From the NCBI GenBank assembly GCA_004194705.1, contig SADC01001352.1:372001-436000 (forward strand): DNA of 64,000 nucleotides. The letters are read 5' to 3'. Below are positions 32,432 to 44,400 of the stretch, piece by piece; position 1 is the stretch's first letter; each line of letters opens with the position of its first letter. Made by a program: the position numbers and the translations under genes. The notes beneath the pieces were generated by a model. That model was not told the DNA's origin. It made no database searches and saw only the letters and a list, made by a program, of their open reading frames with translations. The DNA comes from Ditylenchus dipsaci. Taxonomy: Eukaryota; Nematoda; Chromadorea; Rhabditida; Anguinidae.

Positions 32432-35400
32432 ATGATTTCGCTCAGCCGAAATTGGGTTTTGGCCATTAGCCTTCTTGTTTTATTGATAGCCAGGGTCAAA
32501 GCAGATGATTTTGTGGACGATGGAGTGGTGGATGAGAGTGAAGAAGAGGTGGTTGTGGAAGAAGCTCCTAAAGAAGTTGGTTCTTTTTTTGCACCAAAAT
32601 TAGGGTTATTAACAATACATGTTGCAGCAATATGTAGCTCCACTCTTCCAAACACCAACAATTGAAAAGAAATTGACACACTTCATCGACTGGTTTAGCG
32701 ATACCAATGGCATAGGAAGGACATGGTTTAAATCTATCGCAAAGAAAGAGGGTGCCGAGGAAGCTTTGGCTAAATATAATGGTTTGCTCATTATTTATTT
32801 TGTTGGAAGTGCCAGAAAAACAATTTTAACAATATCCTTACAGGTGAATGGCTCATTGCGGCTCCTACAAACGTAGTCATTGAAAACGACTATGGACTAA
32901 TTGTAAAGACCAAGGCCAGACATCATGCCATCGCAGCCAGTTTGAGCAAGCCATTCGAATTTGATGGAAAACCTCTGGTTGTTCAGTAAGTTTTTTGACA
33001 TTAAAAAAGCTTATTACCCTTTTTCTTTGGACTCAAATTGTTTATCCCGTCAATTTTTTTGAAGTTAATTTTTTGAATACTGTTTTATATTTTATTAAAA
33101 TTTATTTCTTAGCGAGTAATCTTGGACTAAATTTTCTTACGAGCTATTTATTGACATAATGCAAAGACCTAATGCAGTCATATTAGAAATATTGCATGGG
33201 GTTAATTTCGGAAAAATTTGCTCTATTCAAAAAAAATTCTTCTACTTTTGAAGTTTTATAGGCTGATTAATGTCTTGTTAAAAAGCTGACACCAAGAGTT
33301 GATAAAAAAATTAGAAAAGAGTAAATAGAAGCTGTTGAGAAAAATAAGTTTTGAAAATTTGACGATGTGAACTTCAAGACGGCTTAAAAATTCAATCAAT
33401 CAAGCAAAAACGAGCCATTTTCTGTATTTAGATATGAGGTCAAATACGAAGAAGGTTACAATTTTACACAATTCAATATTGACCCAACTAGCTCCATATT
33501 TTAAGGACAAGAATGCGGTGGTGGCTACATAAAACTTCTATCCGTGACGCAAATGAAAAGGTTGATGTGTTTCATGACAAACACCATACACAATTATGTT
33601 CGGGCCAGACAAGTGTGGGATGACCAGCAAAGTTCATTTCATTGTAAAACACCAGAACCCCAAGATGGAACCATTAGTGTAAGTACTTGCTGCCTAATTT
33701 TCTGCACATTTCCTTCAGTTAGGACATAGAACCATAAATTTTGCAGGAGCATCATGCCAAACAGCCAAGCCGTTCACTGGCTCCTTTCTTCGAGGACAAG
33801 AAGACACATTTGTACACATTAATTGTGAAACCAGACAACACATTCCAGGTCTTGATCGACAACTCTGAAATAATTGCTGGAAATTTATTGGCTGTTAGTT
33901 TTTGATATTGTTTTTTATTTTAGCTGGCTTGACAATCTTAATTGTAGGACCTTGAGCCATCTATTGTTCCACCAAAGCTAATCTACGATCCTGAAGACAA
34001 AAAACCAGCAGATTGGGATGAGCGCGAGACCATTGAAGACAAAGACGCCAAAAAACCGGTTAATATTCCAGTTGTAATGGAAAATTTTCATACATACGGT
34101 CAAAATCCTATAAAAGCAAACATGGAAAACATTTCAGTGTCTCAATAGGCTCACTCCGAATAAGAATCCCACTGACAAGAAAACTGCCCGAACTGTAAAA
34201 TGTAAATCACAAAAATTTCCATTAGCTTTTAGAATTTTTCTTTTTTTCCGATGCGCTTAAAGGAACATGTTGGTGCCCGCCAATTAAAAGCCTAAGCCTA
34301 ATTATTAAATTTCTGCACAGATTTTTTGACTTGGTTTCTAAATAAGGCTAGAATTTAATTTTAGGTATAGTTTTGTTAGCAGCCTACTCAAAAAGTTCGT
34401 ACAAATTATCCAATAATTAGGAAGAATTTTTTAATTGGAGGGCATCAATTTTCACGCGTGAGCATGCCCCTTCAACACGAAAAACATGCGTATAGCCATC
34501 CCTCGGATTGACCACGAAAATTTTAGTCATTTTATTTTTTGGTCATTTTACCTACACCCTTTTTCAAATTTTCGAGACCGTTTTACCTACAGCGTTTTGA
34601 AAAAAAAATCTGACGGGAGGCACCAATAAGGAATAAATCTGACGAGGGGGGGGCATGTGCACTCCCTGTCCCCCCCCCTAGCTACGCCACTGCCGAATTT
34701 GACTAAAAATTTTATAGGAAGATTGGGATGAAAACGCCCCTAAGGAGGTCTTGGACACAGATGCTCAGAAGGTTTTTATTTTGCTCTTTCAAATTTTTAA
34801 AACCTTATTTGTATTTTTTAGCCTTCTGACTGGCTTGAAGACGAAGAAGCCTTGATTCCTGATCCACAAGCTGTGAAACCAGAGGATTGGGATGATGAGA
34901 TGGACAGTGAATGGGAGCCCAAGAAAATCACCAACCCAAAATGTGAAGGTATTTCTGGGTGTGGCAAGTGGACTCAACCAATGAAGGCCAATCCTCTCTA
35001 CAAGGTACTCGTTACATGTTATTCCCAGGCCAACGTTAAAGGCGAGGAATGACATTTAGGGTGGATTTTAGTGTGAAAATTGAGTACAAGTTATGGCCAT
35101 CTGACAATGTAAAATGCTTTAATCAGATACCGCATTTACTGTTCCTATTTTTTAATCATCCTTCAGGGGGCGCCCAATTAGGGGAGGGGCTGCCCTAACA
35201 GGCCATAACAAGGAGTCAAGCACGCAGTGCCAAAAAAAAACAAAATTTATAGACAAAACATGACATCAACAACTATCAAATGCTCTAATAGGCTGACAGT
35301 CTTTAATAACCCGACCCCTACTTTGGAAACTTACATCTCAGACTGAAGGATCTTTTTTATAAATCTATTTATAAATCTAATCTTTATAAATCTATAAATC

Positions 35401-38400
35401 TATTTTTTGCGTTTTATTAACTGCCACAGCTCTACTGATTCCACCTTTTGGATTTTCACTCAAAAATCTCGAGATTGAACTCAAAATGTTCTGTTTTTTA
35501 GTTGATTGTAATATAACCAACATGTCGGCCTATTAGAGCATTTACGGTAGTTCTAGATCAACAAAATCTTAATTGCTATGTAGCTGTTTTTGTCGTCTTG
35601 ATGTAATAGCGGTTTTAATTTAAAAAAAAATCGACAATCACTGTCTAGTATGACCCTAGGGCCGGCTAATTTTTCGATCATTCTCTAAGGGGCTGGGATA
35701 GGAAACACGGTATACATTGCTGATTAGTCTAAAGTTAGTTAGCGTTTTTTTTGGACAATTCCTCTTTTTAAAATAATCGATGATCTTTGTGTTGAGACAA
35801 TATGAACATTTGAAAAATATGTTGCACAAAAACTTACCGCAAATGTCACCTGGTACCACTTTCTTTAACACGGGAAAGGCTGTACGTTCTGACGGTATGT
35901 TCTTTTGCAGAATTTCATGCTGAACACGATGGTGGAACATTTTTTGAAAAAGTCACTCTATGGTGGTCAGCTGCTTTTAGGGCGCTACCACGGTTGATAA
36001 AAAATTAGTTTATTTAAAAGGGAATTCATAAAAAACGGGTTTCACCAAAAATAGAATTGATCAAAAACCGGATTTCAAAAAAAATAAGTTTTTTTTAACT
36101 GTTTGGCAATATGAAGTTTTTACCAAAAAATAGTTTTATAATATTTAATTCGTCAATAAATACGTTCATCCAGATTTCTCGACGAATTTACACAGTTTAT
36201 TTTAGAATTGAATAGTATCTCAGAGATAGTGAAATCTTGAAAAATGAGCAACTAGCCGGTTTTTATGAGTTCGGCCAAATGACCGAAATATTGTCAAATT
36301 ATGGCCATTTTCACAGTTGCTTTACCATAAATTTCCACAGTTAAGTATTACGAATTCCGAGCTGGAAAATATGCCACAATTAGCACGCAAACAATTTGGT
36401 CAAATGACTGTCCATATTCCGACATTTGGCCATGACCTAACCCAAGTTAAGACACAGCTTTACACAAATCAACTACGAACAAACCCTCACACTTTTATTC
36501 AACGTAATCAAACAAATCACCCGTTCAGATCACATAACAAAGACTGGGATTTTACATATTTATAAATCTGATCCACTTTGTAGCTTGCAGAGATGCTCTT
36601 TCTTTGTGCCGAAATTCGTTTGTCTTCTGCCTTTTGCTTTACTGGAGTACCTGTTTGAAGCGAGATTAGATGAGCCTCTTGGAGCGAGCACTCTTGCTTC
36701 AGCTTGCCTAGCCAGCGCCAAAAACGAATTCTCTTGCCATCTTTTGTTCCCATGGCGTATTTAAGAGCATTGTGCCAGGCTTCAAGGGAGTTCGTCGTTT
36801 TGGCCTTACTTCCAGCGTTAATTGGTAACAATTCCAAAGTAACACAGAAAACATCGGACTTGCGCCACGTGCAACATCTCCAACCCATGTCTAACACATG
36901 AAACTGCGAGAATTGGTTAAAAAAATATACCTCACGGAAGTACTTTAAAAATTTCTGTTCGGCGGAGTGATCTGGACACTCAGCGTTGTAGCGAATCACC
37001 AAGTCGAATGCTTCTTTAACATCCGTCGGAGGAACATAGGCGAGCGATTTCAGCTGATCGAAAAGTTGGCTGAATTGGCCTCCGTGTTTGTAGTTACGAA
37101 CGAGTCCTAACTTCTGAACCTTCCGAAAGAGTGCTTGAGCAAAGTGGAAGTAGCAACCATGCTGATTGACGACTAAAAGACATTTTCACTAAGATATCGC
37201 ACGACTATGAAATAGCTTACATGGAAAGCGGAACAGAACGAGCCAAGCAAACCTCGTTCATAGTCGGTGTGGACATGCCTCACTTGCGATTCCGGAATCA
37301 ACTGCTTGAGGATGGCGAAAAATTTGTTGTAAGTACCCATAGACTTCTTGGCAACAGAGCGTGGACGCATGGTATGAACGTTTCTCCACACTTAGCATGC
37401 ATTGTGAGCAATTGACACCACCCTTTAGGAACCAGACTCCTGAATTTGATTTGATCCCACTTCCTCTTCCTCAGACCATTCTTGCTCACTTACATCGCAG
37501 CTGCTTGCTTCATCAGGGCTACTGTATTGGTCTTCGAGATTCATTTAGAGCACTTAAAAGTAAAAATTACAATAAAATCTCGATCAGCAATCGCTTGAAG
37601 TCAATTACAGTACATGTAACTCGAAACTTTAAGAAAAATCCAATATCTAGAATAGCGATGAACAATTATTAAACTAATTATTGATGAAACAAAATATCGC
37701 AAACTTTCATATTGCCAAACAGTTTAAAAAAAGTTATTTTTTTTTGAAATCCGGTTTTTGATCAATTCTATTTTTGGTGAAACCCGTTTTTTATGAATCC
37801 CTTTTAAATAAACTAATTTTTTATCAACCGTGGTAGCGCCGCTTTTAGGAAACCATCGATGTCACGATTTTTGCCTATAAAAAACGGCGTTTTAACACTT
37901 TTTGTACATACTTTTGTATGAACAACGTTTTTGAAAAAAAAAACACAATGATTTCTGTGAGCCAAAATTTTTCATATGATTGTCATAAATACCTCCACGG
38001 TATGTCATTTGAAACCTTGTAATCTGCGCTTTCTTTTGCACATAAAATTTAATTAATATATTGAAAAAATTGACATATTTTACCTTTTTGAAATTGCAAA
38101 AGTAAAAATCGTGACATCGATGGTTTACAAAAGCAGCTGACTACCGTAGAGTTATTTTTTTTATTTTTTTTCACCATCGTGTTCAGCGTAAAATTTTTCA
38201 CAAGAACATACCGTCAGGACGTACAGCCTTTCCGTGTTAAATCTCTTGTTTAGGGCAAATGGTCGCCACCGAAAATCGCTAATCCAGCCTACAAAGGAAA
38301 GTGGTCGCCTAAGTAAGTCCTGTTTAGTTATATTCACTTGTCTAATATTGGCTTTAGACTTATCGAAAATCCTAACTACTTTGAGTCCAACCCTACAAAG

Positions 38401-39542
38401 AGTTTGCTCCAATTGGTGCCATTGGTTTTGAACTGTGGACAATGAGCAGCGGTATTGTGTTTGACAACATCATTATTACCGATGATGTGACTGTGGCCAG
38501 AGAATTCGCCCGACAAACCTTCAACATCAAGGTTGACCAAGAGAAACTCTTCGACCAAGTTGCCAACCCCTCACAAATGCAAAATATCTGGTCCACCATT
38601 GTGAACACCACAGAAGAAAAACCATGGCTGTGGATTGTTTATGTGCTGGCACTGTTGATTCCAGTGATTTTGATCTCAGTTTTCTGTTTCGGCAAGAAAT
38701 CTCCTTCAACTGCTTCTCATGCCAAAAAGACTGATGAGTTTCAGCCAGATGATGTAATTTTTTCTGAAGCTCTACTTATACTCCAAAGTAACACGAGTCA
38801 AATGGCAGAATTTTATAGTTTCCGAAAAAAACTTTTAATATTAGTCATCTCACCGTATTTTCCTCTAAAACATCTCGGCATAGAGGCGTTTGATCAATTT
38901 CAGAACTTTTTTTTTTAATTTGCGCCTATTTCGGCGTCCTGTTTGTTGGGGTTTTCGGCGATTTTTAACCTTTTTTCACCATACAGCTTTGTCAGGAGAA
39001 GGCCAGTGCATGTTAGGACGAACTTAAATGTGTGTGTCTTAAAACTGCAAAAGACACTAAAAACAGAAGGTCAGAACGGGCGTAAATTTTAAAAAAGTAC
39101 CAAAATTGGTCAAACACTTACGCATCCTTCGACTTGGAGGACCTACATTTGAAGAAAAATTCGAAGTGGGCTATTTGAGCTATCCTATATTTTAATTTAC
39201 ACGAGGATTGATTTCAACCATAAAATCGATTTCAGGTGGTCGATGAAGAGATGGAAGAAGTGTTGAATGAAGAGCCAGAAGAGCTGCAAGACCAACCAGC
39301 ACTTCAGCATCTTCCAAGTCTTCCACCCCTGTCCAGCAGAAAAAGGGCTCAGCCAAAAAGCAGCTAAGAAACAGGAGAGCCAGTCAGAGGAGGACAACCA
39401 GGAGGAAAAGGTTGAATTTATTGGATGATGTAAGAAACTATGGCTTGAATTAAATTTATTACAGGTTGAAGAGCAACCCAAAGAAAGCGCCTCACCCAGC
39501 ACATCACAAGCCCGCAAAGCCAGAGTCCGTCGAGTTGACTAA
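32432..39542 (+). CDS. CANX: Calnexin
   Basis: A type I ER membrane lectin chaperone that folds monoglucosylated glycoproteins and binds calcium. Exons: 32432-32575, 32628-32781, 32844-32985, 33432-33454, 33506-33676, 33747-33893, 33948-34058, 34718-34771, 34822-35004, 38254-38312, 38358-38753, 39236-39410, 39465-39542. The signal peptide ends ...[11 protein letters not shown]. The lectin domain has [31 protein letters not shown] and [13 protein letters not shown]. The P domain has four type-1 repeats ([39 protein letters not shown]) and type-2 repeats ([25 protein letters not shown]). [19 protein letters not shown] is family-typical. A transmembrane segment ([20 protein letters not shown]) precedes an acidic tail ending RKARVRRVD, an RKPRRE-like retention signal. 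Frame breaks, mostly single missing bases: about 33543, 33579, 38392, 39287, 39357. Confidence 0.96.
34255..34475. repeat. TTCTAACAAAAC fold-back family, degraded copy
   Basis: The left arm TTGACTTGGTTTCTAA and right arm TAGTTTTGTTAGCAGCC are imperfect. Outer CCCGCCAATT / AATTGGAGGGC arms and AGCATGCCCC are still visible. It lies in a calnexin intron. Confidence 0.7.
35130..35560. repeat. Fold-back of the ...ATTAGAG...TACGGTA family in calnexin intron
   Basis: The left end is ATACCGCATTTACTG and the right end is CCTATTAGAGCATTTACGGT. Interior blocks GCTCTAATAGGCTGAC and ATGTCGGCCTATTAGAGC are shared with 51098-51350. Arms are imperfect. Confidence 0.55.
35865..38240. mobile_element. TTAA-flanked (piggyBac-type) non-autonomous element
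   Basis: TTAA lies at both edges (35865-35868 and 38237-38240). The ends CACGGGAAAGGCTGTACGTT (left) and the inverse of CACGGAAAGGCTGTACGTCC (right) continue as inverted repeats through GACGGTATGTTCTT and GCTGAACACGATGGTG. The TTAA target is the hallmark of the piggyBac superfamily, though no piggyBac transposase is seen. Its interior is occupied by a MULE. Its right edge is 13 bases from the calnexin acceptor at 38253. Related ends TTAACGCGGGAAG appear near 22715 and 56413. Confidence 0.8.
35981..37840 (-). mobile_element. MULE transposon, internally deleted, with long terminal inverted repeats
   Basis: Both ends read GGCGCTACCACGGTTGATAA (the right one inverted), with arms of about 135 bp, and are flanked by the direct repeat GCTTTTAG (35973-35980 and 37841-37848), close to the 8-11 bp duplications of Mutator-like elements. 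The minus-strand transposase pieces include an acidic N-terminal start ([15 protein letters not shown], about 37540), [29 protein letters not shown] (a catalytic-type Asp), [19 protein letters not shown] and [17 protein letters not shown], ending at 36517. The FLYWCH and first catalytic regions are missing, and frames shift near 36850-36950, so it is non-autonomous. Confidence 0.87.
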
Positions 39543-39669
39543 TGCCGTTTTGTTCAGTCAATACTTGTGGTTGTTGTTTATGTCGTCCTCCACCCAACTG
39601 TTACAACTTTCGATTTTTTGTCCTTGTTTGATTGCTCATTTTTATATTTTGAAACTGACTCATCTTCAT

Positions 39670-39676
39670 TAATAAA
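39670..39676 (+). terminator. Poly(A) signal of calnexin
   Basis: AATAAAA about 130 bases after the calnexin stop codon, followed by T-rich sequence. Confidence 0.6.
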
Positions 39677-39814
39677 AATTTTGACGAGACCTTGAAATTT
39701 GTGTTAATTTGAATAAGAAGCGACAAAAAATGAAGATTTAATTTAGGGTTTTTTTTCAAATTTCGGCTACAGTTTAGAATTCAAATTTTCTTTAAAATTC
39801 GGGATCCTTCTGGC

Positions 39815-40190
39815 TTCCCTCATACTCCCGCGGGACACGGGACAATTTTTCAAACACTTTTTTGTTATCATCTCGGCTCCCAGCCATCATTTTTCACCGT
39901 TTTGAACATATCCATAAGAAAATCGGCCCTGCTCTACAACATAGACATGGCAGATTTTTTATAACAACTATCGAAAACGGGTTTTAGGCTGTCACGCAGG
40001 TCAATGTCCCGCGGGACAAATTCCCTGATTTTCACCGCGGGACATGACCTGCGGGACAGCCAAAAATCATTTCTAAATGTCTCAACAGTATATATTAGTC
40101 CTATCGTGTAGAGCAGGGTCGATTTACCCTTAAATATGTTGCCAAGGTTAAAAAATAACCGTGTCCCGTGTCCGCGCGAGCATGAGGGCA
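39815..40190. mobile_element. Element with GTCCCGCGGGAC palindromes
   Basis: The left end CATACTCCCGCGGGACACGG pairs with CCGTGTCCGCGCGAGCATGA on the right. TGTCCCGCGGGACA and GACATGACCTGCGGGACAG lie between. The architecture parallels the TCTCGCGAGA element at 28975-30730 with a related palindrome. No coding. Confidence 0.7.
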
Positions 40191-40544
40191 GCCTCAAAAC
40201 TTCAAAACTGACAAAATTTACAGCCACCAAAACGAAAACTAACAAACAACACCGCCGAGACTTATAAGAAAAATTTAGATTTTGGTTCTTCGAAAATTTT
40301 CGGTGGTTTTGGTTGGTTTGCTTCGCAATGGAAGCTCGCTTTGACAATCCTACCCGTTTTATACACCCGAACAGACAAAAAATTTGCAAAATTTTACCGA
40401 GAGCCAGTAGTCATTAACTTCCAAATCTCAGCAGACTGACGTGATCAGGTCTTACGAACGAAGGTAATCGGACAAAAACGACTTTTTTCCAGATTTGTCG
40501 TGCGACAAATACTTTTAAAATCTGAATCTGTCCACAAATCAGCC

Positions 40545-40940
40545 TACAGTCGACACTCTATAGTCGACTTGACATCCATTTTTTCAAGCTTTTAGCAGTT
40601 CTGTTTTGACAATCTGGTCCGAGGATTCCGATTTTGCCGATCATTTTTTGAAAATTTCTTCTCTAAACTTCTCTAAAAAGGCAAAAACTCGATTAAAAAA
40701 CAGGATTTTTGTTAAATCGAGTTATGTTAAATAGGATATTGCCTTTTTAGACAATAAAATTTTAGTTTTATGGAAAACGATCGGATAAATCGGAACCTCA
40801 CGATATTTGGGACAAGACTGTAAAAACAGAACTGGCAAAAGACTTCGAAAATCAGGTTAAAGAAAATGTCGGACCGTAGATGGGAGCAAACTTCTGACCT
40901 TAAATTTATGTTATGTAGAGAATCGACTGTATATGAAATT
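40545..40940. mobile_element. ACAGTCGA-end MITE
   Basis: The left end ACAGTCGACACTCTATAGTC and right end GAATCGACTGTATA are inverted. The interior has GATCGGATAAATCGGAACCT and ACGATATTTGGGACAAGACTG, homologous to the interiors at 19980, 46740 and 61700. Confidence 0.7.
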
Positions 40941-41402
40941 AGACATTTAGGCAAAAAGTTAGGAGGCCAGGAGCCCGTTTACCAGATCGCTCTTTTCCAA
41001 CCTATTCATTTGAAATCAGTTCTAATTGAACAGATTTTGTTAATGTTTAATGCTTGGTCAATACTTGGAGACAAATGAAAGACCTACATGATAGTTGTAA
41101 TAACTTTCAAAAAGTTATTTGGGAAAACACAAATTTATTAGATATTTATTATAATAATGATGTGTGGTGGATAAGCTGGTCGGCTAATTTTATTCTACAA
41201 CAATAAATCTGTCACAAGAAATTTTCGATTTCACTAGATTGATCCAAAATTTACCCGTTTTTTTATTTTTTTATTATTATTCATAACATTAGGGCGGACT
41301 GGAAAACTAAAATTAAATCGATTTATTTAGAGCAAGTTTAAATATTTGGCATTCAATAAACAAATGCCATTCTTCCCTCTTTTTGCACAAAATTGCTAGA
41401 CC
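40941..41402. other. Promoter region of KCTD gene
   Basis: No exon. Immediately upstream of the ATG, TTCCCTCTTTTTGCACAA followed by TTGCTAG resembles a polypyrimidine tract and 3' splice site. Confidence 0.4.
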
Positions 41403-44400
41403 ATGGCAATGATGGATTTGGCAGCCTCTCAAGGTGAAAATCCATCATCTTCAGGCAACCACGTTAAAGTGTTTATTGATGGACCATCAACCCGGTATGT
41501 CAAGCTGAATGTTGGTGGCTCAATTTTCCAAACCACTCTCGGCACTCTCTGCAAATATGATTCCATGCTTAGAACAATGTTTTCCGGTCAAATTCCTGTA
41601 CGTGAAAAATAATATAAATAATAACTAGTCTCAAATTCCTAGGTGCTACAAGACTGTGAAGGGTTTGTTCTGATAGATAGGTGTGGAAAACATTTTGGAA
41701 CTATACTTAATTTCCTTCGCCAAGGAACTGTAAACTATTTTTATACTTTCGCGTATCTTAAAATGTGAAATGGTTGCAGGTTCCACTGCCAGCTTGTAGA
41801 AACGAAGTGGAAGAAATTTTGTGCGAGTCTAAATACTATTTGTTGCAGGTTTCATTTTGCAAACATGTTTCACTAAAAAATATTTCCTTAAAAACTAGAA
41901 TTGCATGGCTACATCATGGTGCTTAAAAAAATAATGAAATTTAAAAAATTGCTCTAAAAAGTAATTTTTGAACAACCATGATTAGTTTCTCTTGGATCAA
42001 GAGTCTTGGTTACAGTGGGAGGTCGGGGTCGAAAAAAATTCTGCCTAGAATTTACGAATAGAGTAGAATAGAATACAATAGAATCTATAAATAATACTAT
42101 AGAAAATTCACTATATTTATATATTTGAGGTGGTTTTCCATATTAGATTTTCATTTGAACAAATACAATGACGATTTTAGGCACAATTTTATTTCGACTT
42201 CGATCCTCCTGTGACCAAATGGTAAGCCTTTTTGCCTCAAGTCTTGGCCACGTCGTGCTTTTGATTGACCAGTTGTTAAGTTTCTCGTCGATTGTGCTCT
42301 TTTTGGTAATTAACCGCCAGATCCACCATCAAACGGTCACCGAAAGTTTTTAATAAACGAGCTCATTCATTTGAAATCCTGCTCTTGGTATTGTGTTTTG
42401 ACTCATACTTAGGAAACTGCATTTGGTCCTGAAAGACTGTTTTAGCACTAAAAGCGCTACAAAAGTTTTGAAAATTCTTGTTTAACACCAAGATAGATTC
42501 GCATTAAGACTCTTATTTGCACTTTCAAGGAAACCGAATCGAGATCGAATCAAATTCGTGTTCACCATTATTTATTTTTCATTAAAATACTCTTTCAGTT
42601 AAAACTCGCTGTCGATTTTAAAATTCCGTTCAAGAAAACAACATTCAAATTTAAATTTTCGATTTTTCAAAATAATTAGTTGGTGGGATATTGGTGCTAT
42701 CAATCGGCTGATTGGCCAAGACTCATTACCTCGAAAGTTTCTAATCGCGCACTTGAACTGATACCATATTTCAAATACAGGAACTGACCAATCATTGCAA
42801 CCAATTCATACAATACATCAACCAAGTGCAATGTGAACCTATTGGGATCCCTCGGTTTACATTTTATATATCATTTCTTAACTAATAAAAGTTTCTACAT
42901 TCTAGTGTGCCCATAGTGGTTTGCAAAGCAGACGTAGAGAAAATTCTTCAGAATAGCTCTGATCGACCAGTGATTGAATTACTGATGAAGTGGGTGACAA
43001 GTTCAGTAACTCTGTATTCCAAATATATATTTTGGGTTTAGTCGTCAAAACAATAAGTATTCTTACACACTGCAAGCAGATGAAAATTTTCTGAGAAACC
43101 AAGAGCTATTTGACAAGCTGGTTTTGCGCTTCAACAATCGAGTGCTTTTCATAAAAAGTTGGTAATTTACAGTATCAAAAATATAACAGCTAATATTTAA
43201 AAAATGTAATTATAAGGTCAATACCAAGGGGTGCGCTAAGTCGATACTTCAATGTACATTCCTCTAAGAAGGGCCTCTAATCTAAATGAGATTGACTGTG
43301 ACCTGGGCGAACTCCTACAGAAATATTTGTAGAGTTTGTCGAAGTTCCTTATTAATCTGGCTCCCCAGCTCCGAAGGTCCACAAAACTCGAAAGTTCTAA
43401 AACCATCTCGATACCTATATCATGGTTCTTAATCACTGTTAATCACTTCTTAATCACCCATGGGTCATTATCCTACTTTTGTGGGCCTTCGGAGCTAAGA
43501 AGGCAGATTTACAATAAACTTGGATTCGCTATACAAGAACACGCAAAAAATTAATCGAAGTTCCCCAGGTCACAGTCTTAAATAAGTTATAAGCTTAAAT
43601 AAGTTATTTTGCAGATGTTGGCATCGGAAGCAGTGAGATTTGTGTCTGGATTTTTTATGATGGAAATGGAAGAAAGAAAATTGAGGTCAGCATATATTTT
43701 TGTATACAATCGCTTTTTTGCCAGCAAAAATAAGTTTTATTTACAGATATGCTGTACTTCGATAGTCTACGCCACAGATAGGAAACAGACCAAAGTAGAA
43801 TTCCCCGAGGCGAGAGTGTATGAAGAGGCCATGAATGCATTGTTGTCCACTGATCAAGAACTATCTCGACTATGCACCCGTTGCAGGAACACAGTGCCGT
43901 TGTGTGATGTGTCTGCTGAATCACCCTCTCCATCATTATCCATCCCATCCAACACCACCAATCTAGTAGTAGAGCCCATTTGCTCCACTTTGAGACAGAA
44001 TTTAGCAGTAGAACAATTGAATGCTGCAAAAGCAAATCTTTCGAGGCAAGACTGGAAAACGGTTAGATTTTTTTTCAAGCCAGTCATCTGAAGTCTTGAC
44101 CACGCCTGGATTTTATCAACCGCCACATCAACCATTCACCGGTTGATTGATTTTCGGTTGATCAACCGGTTGAGAGAGGTGATCAACCGGTGGCCCACCG
44201 GCGAATAAACTGGTTGATAACGCCGGTTGATTGGCCAAGACTGGTCATGTGGTATAAATATTGATTTTAAAGGTGCTTCATAAACCGGGTTCATTTTTTG
44301 ATGCCCATTTTTTTTAATTACAAGCATAGTCACCGCACTGACAGCCGGGGTTGGTTTTTTTCAAACGCGTTTATTTTTTTTTCAACGCGACCGTGGACCA

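Noticed and set aside
35656..35940. 94-codon minus-strand frame in calnexin intron
   Set aside because: It spans the boundary of the TTAA element and intron sequence, so it cannot be an ancestral coding unit.
39934..40389. 151-codon minus-strand open frame
   Set aside because: It crosses the GTCCCGCGGGAC element and flanking sequence, with no domain-like pattern; most likely chance.
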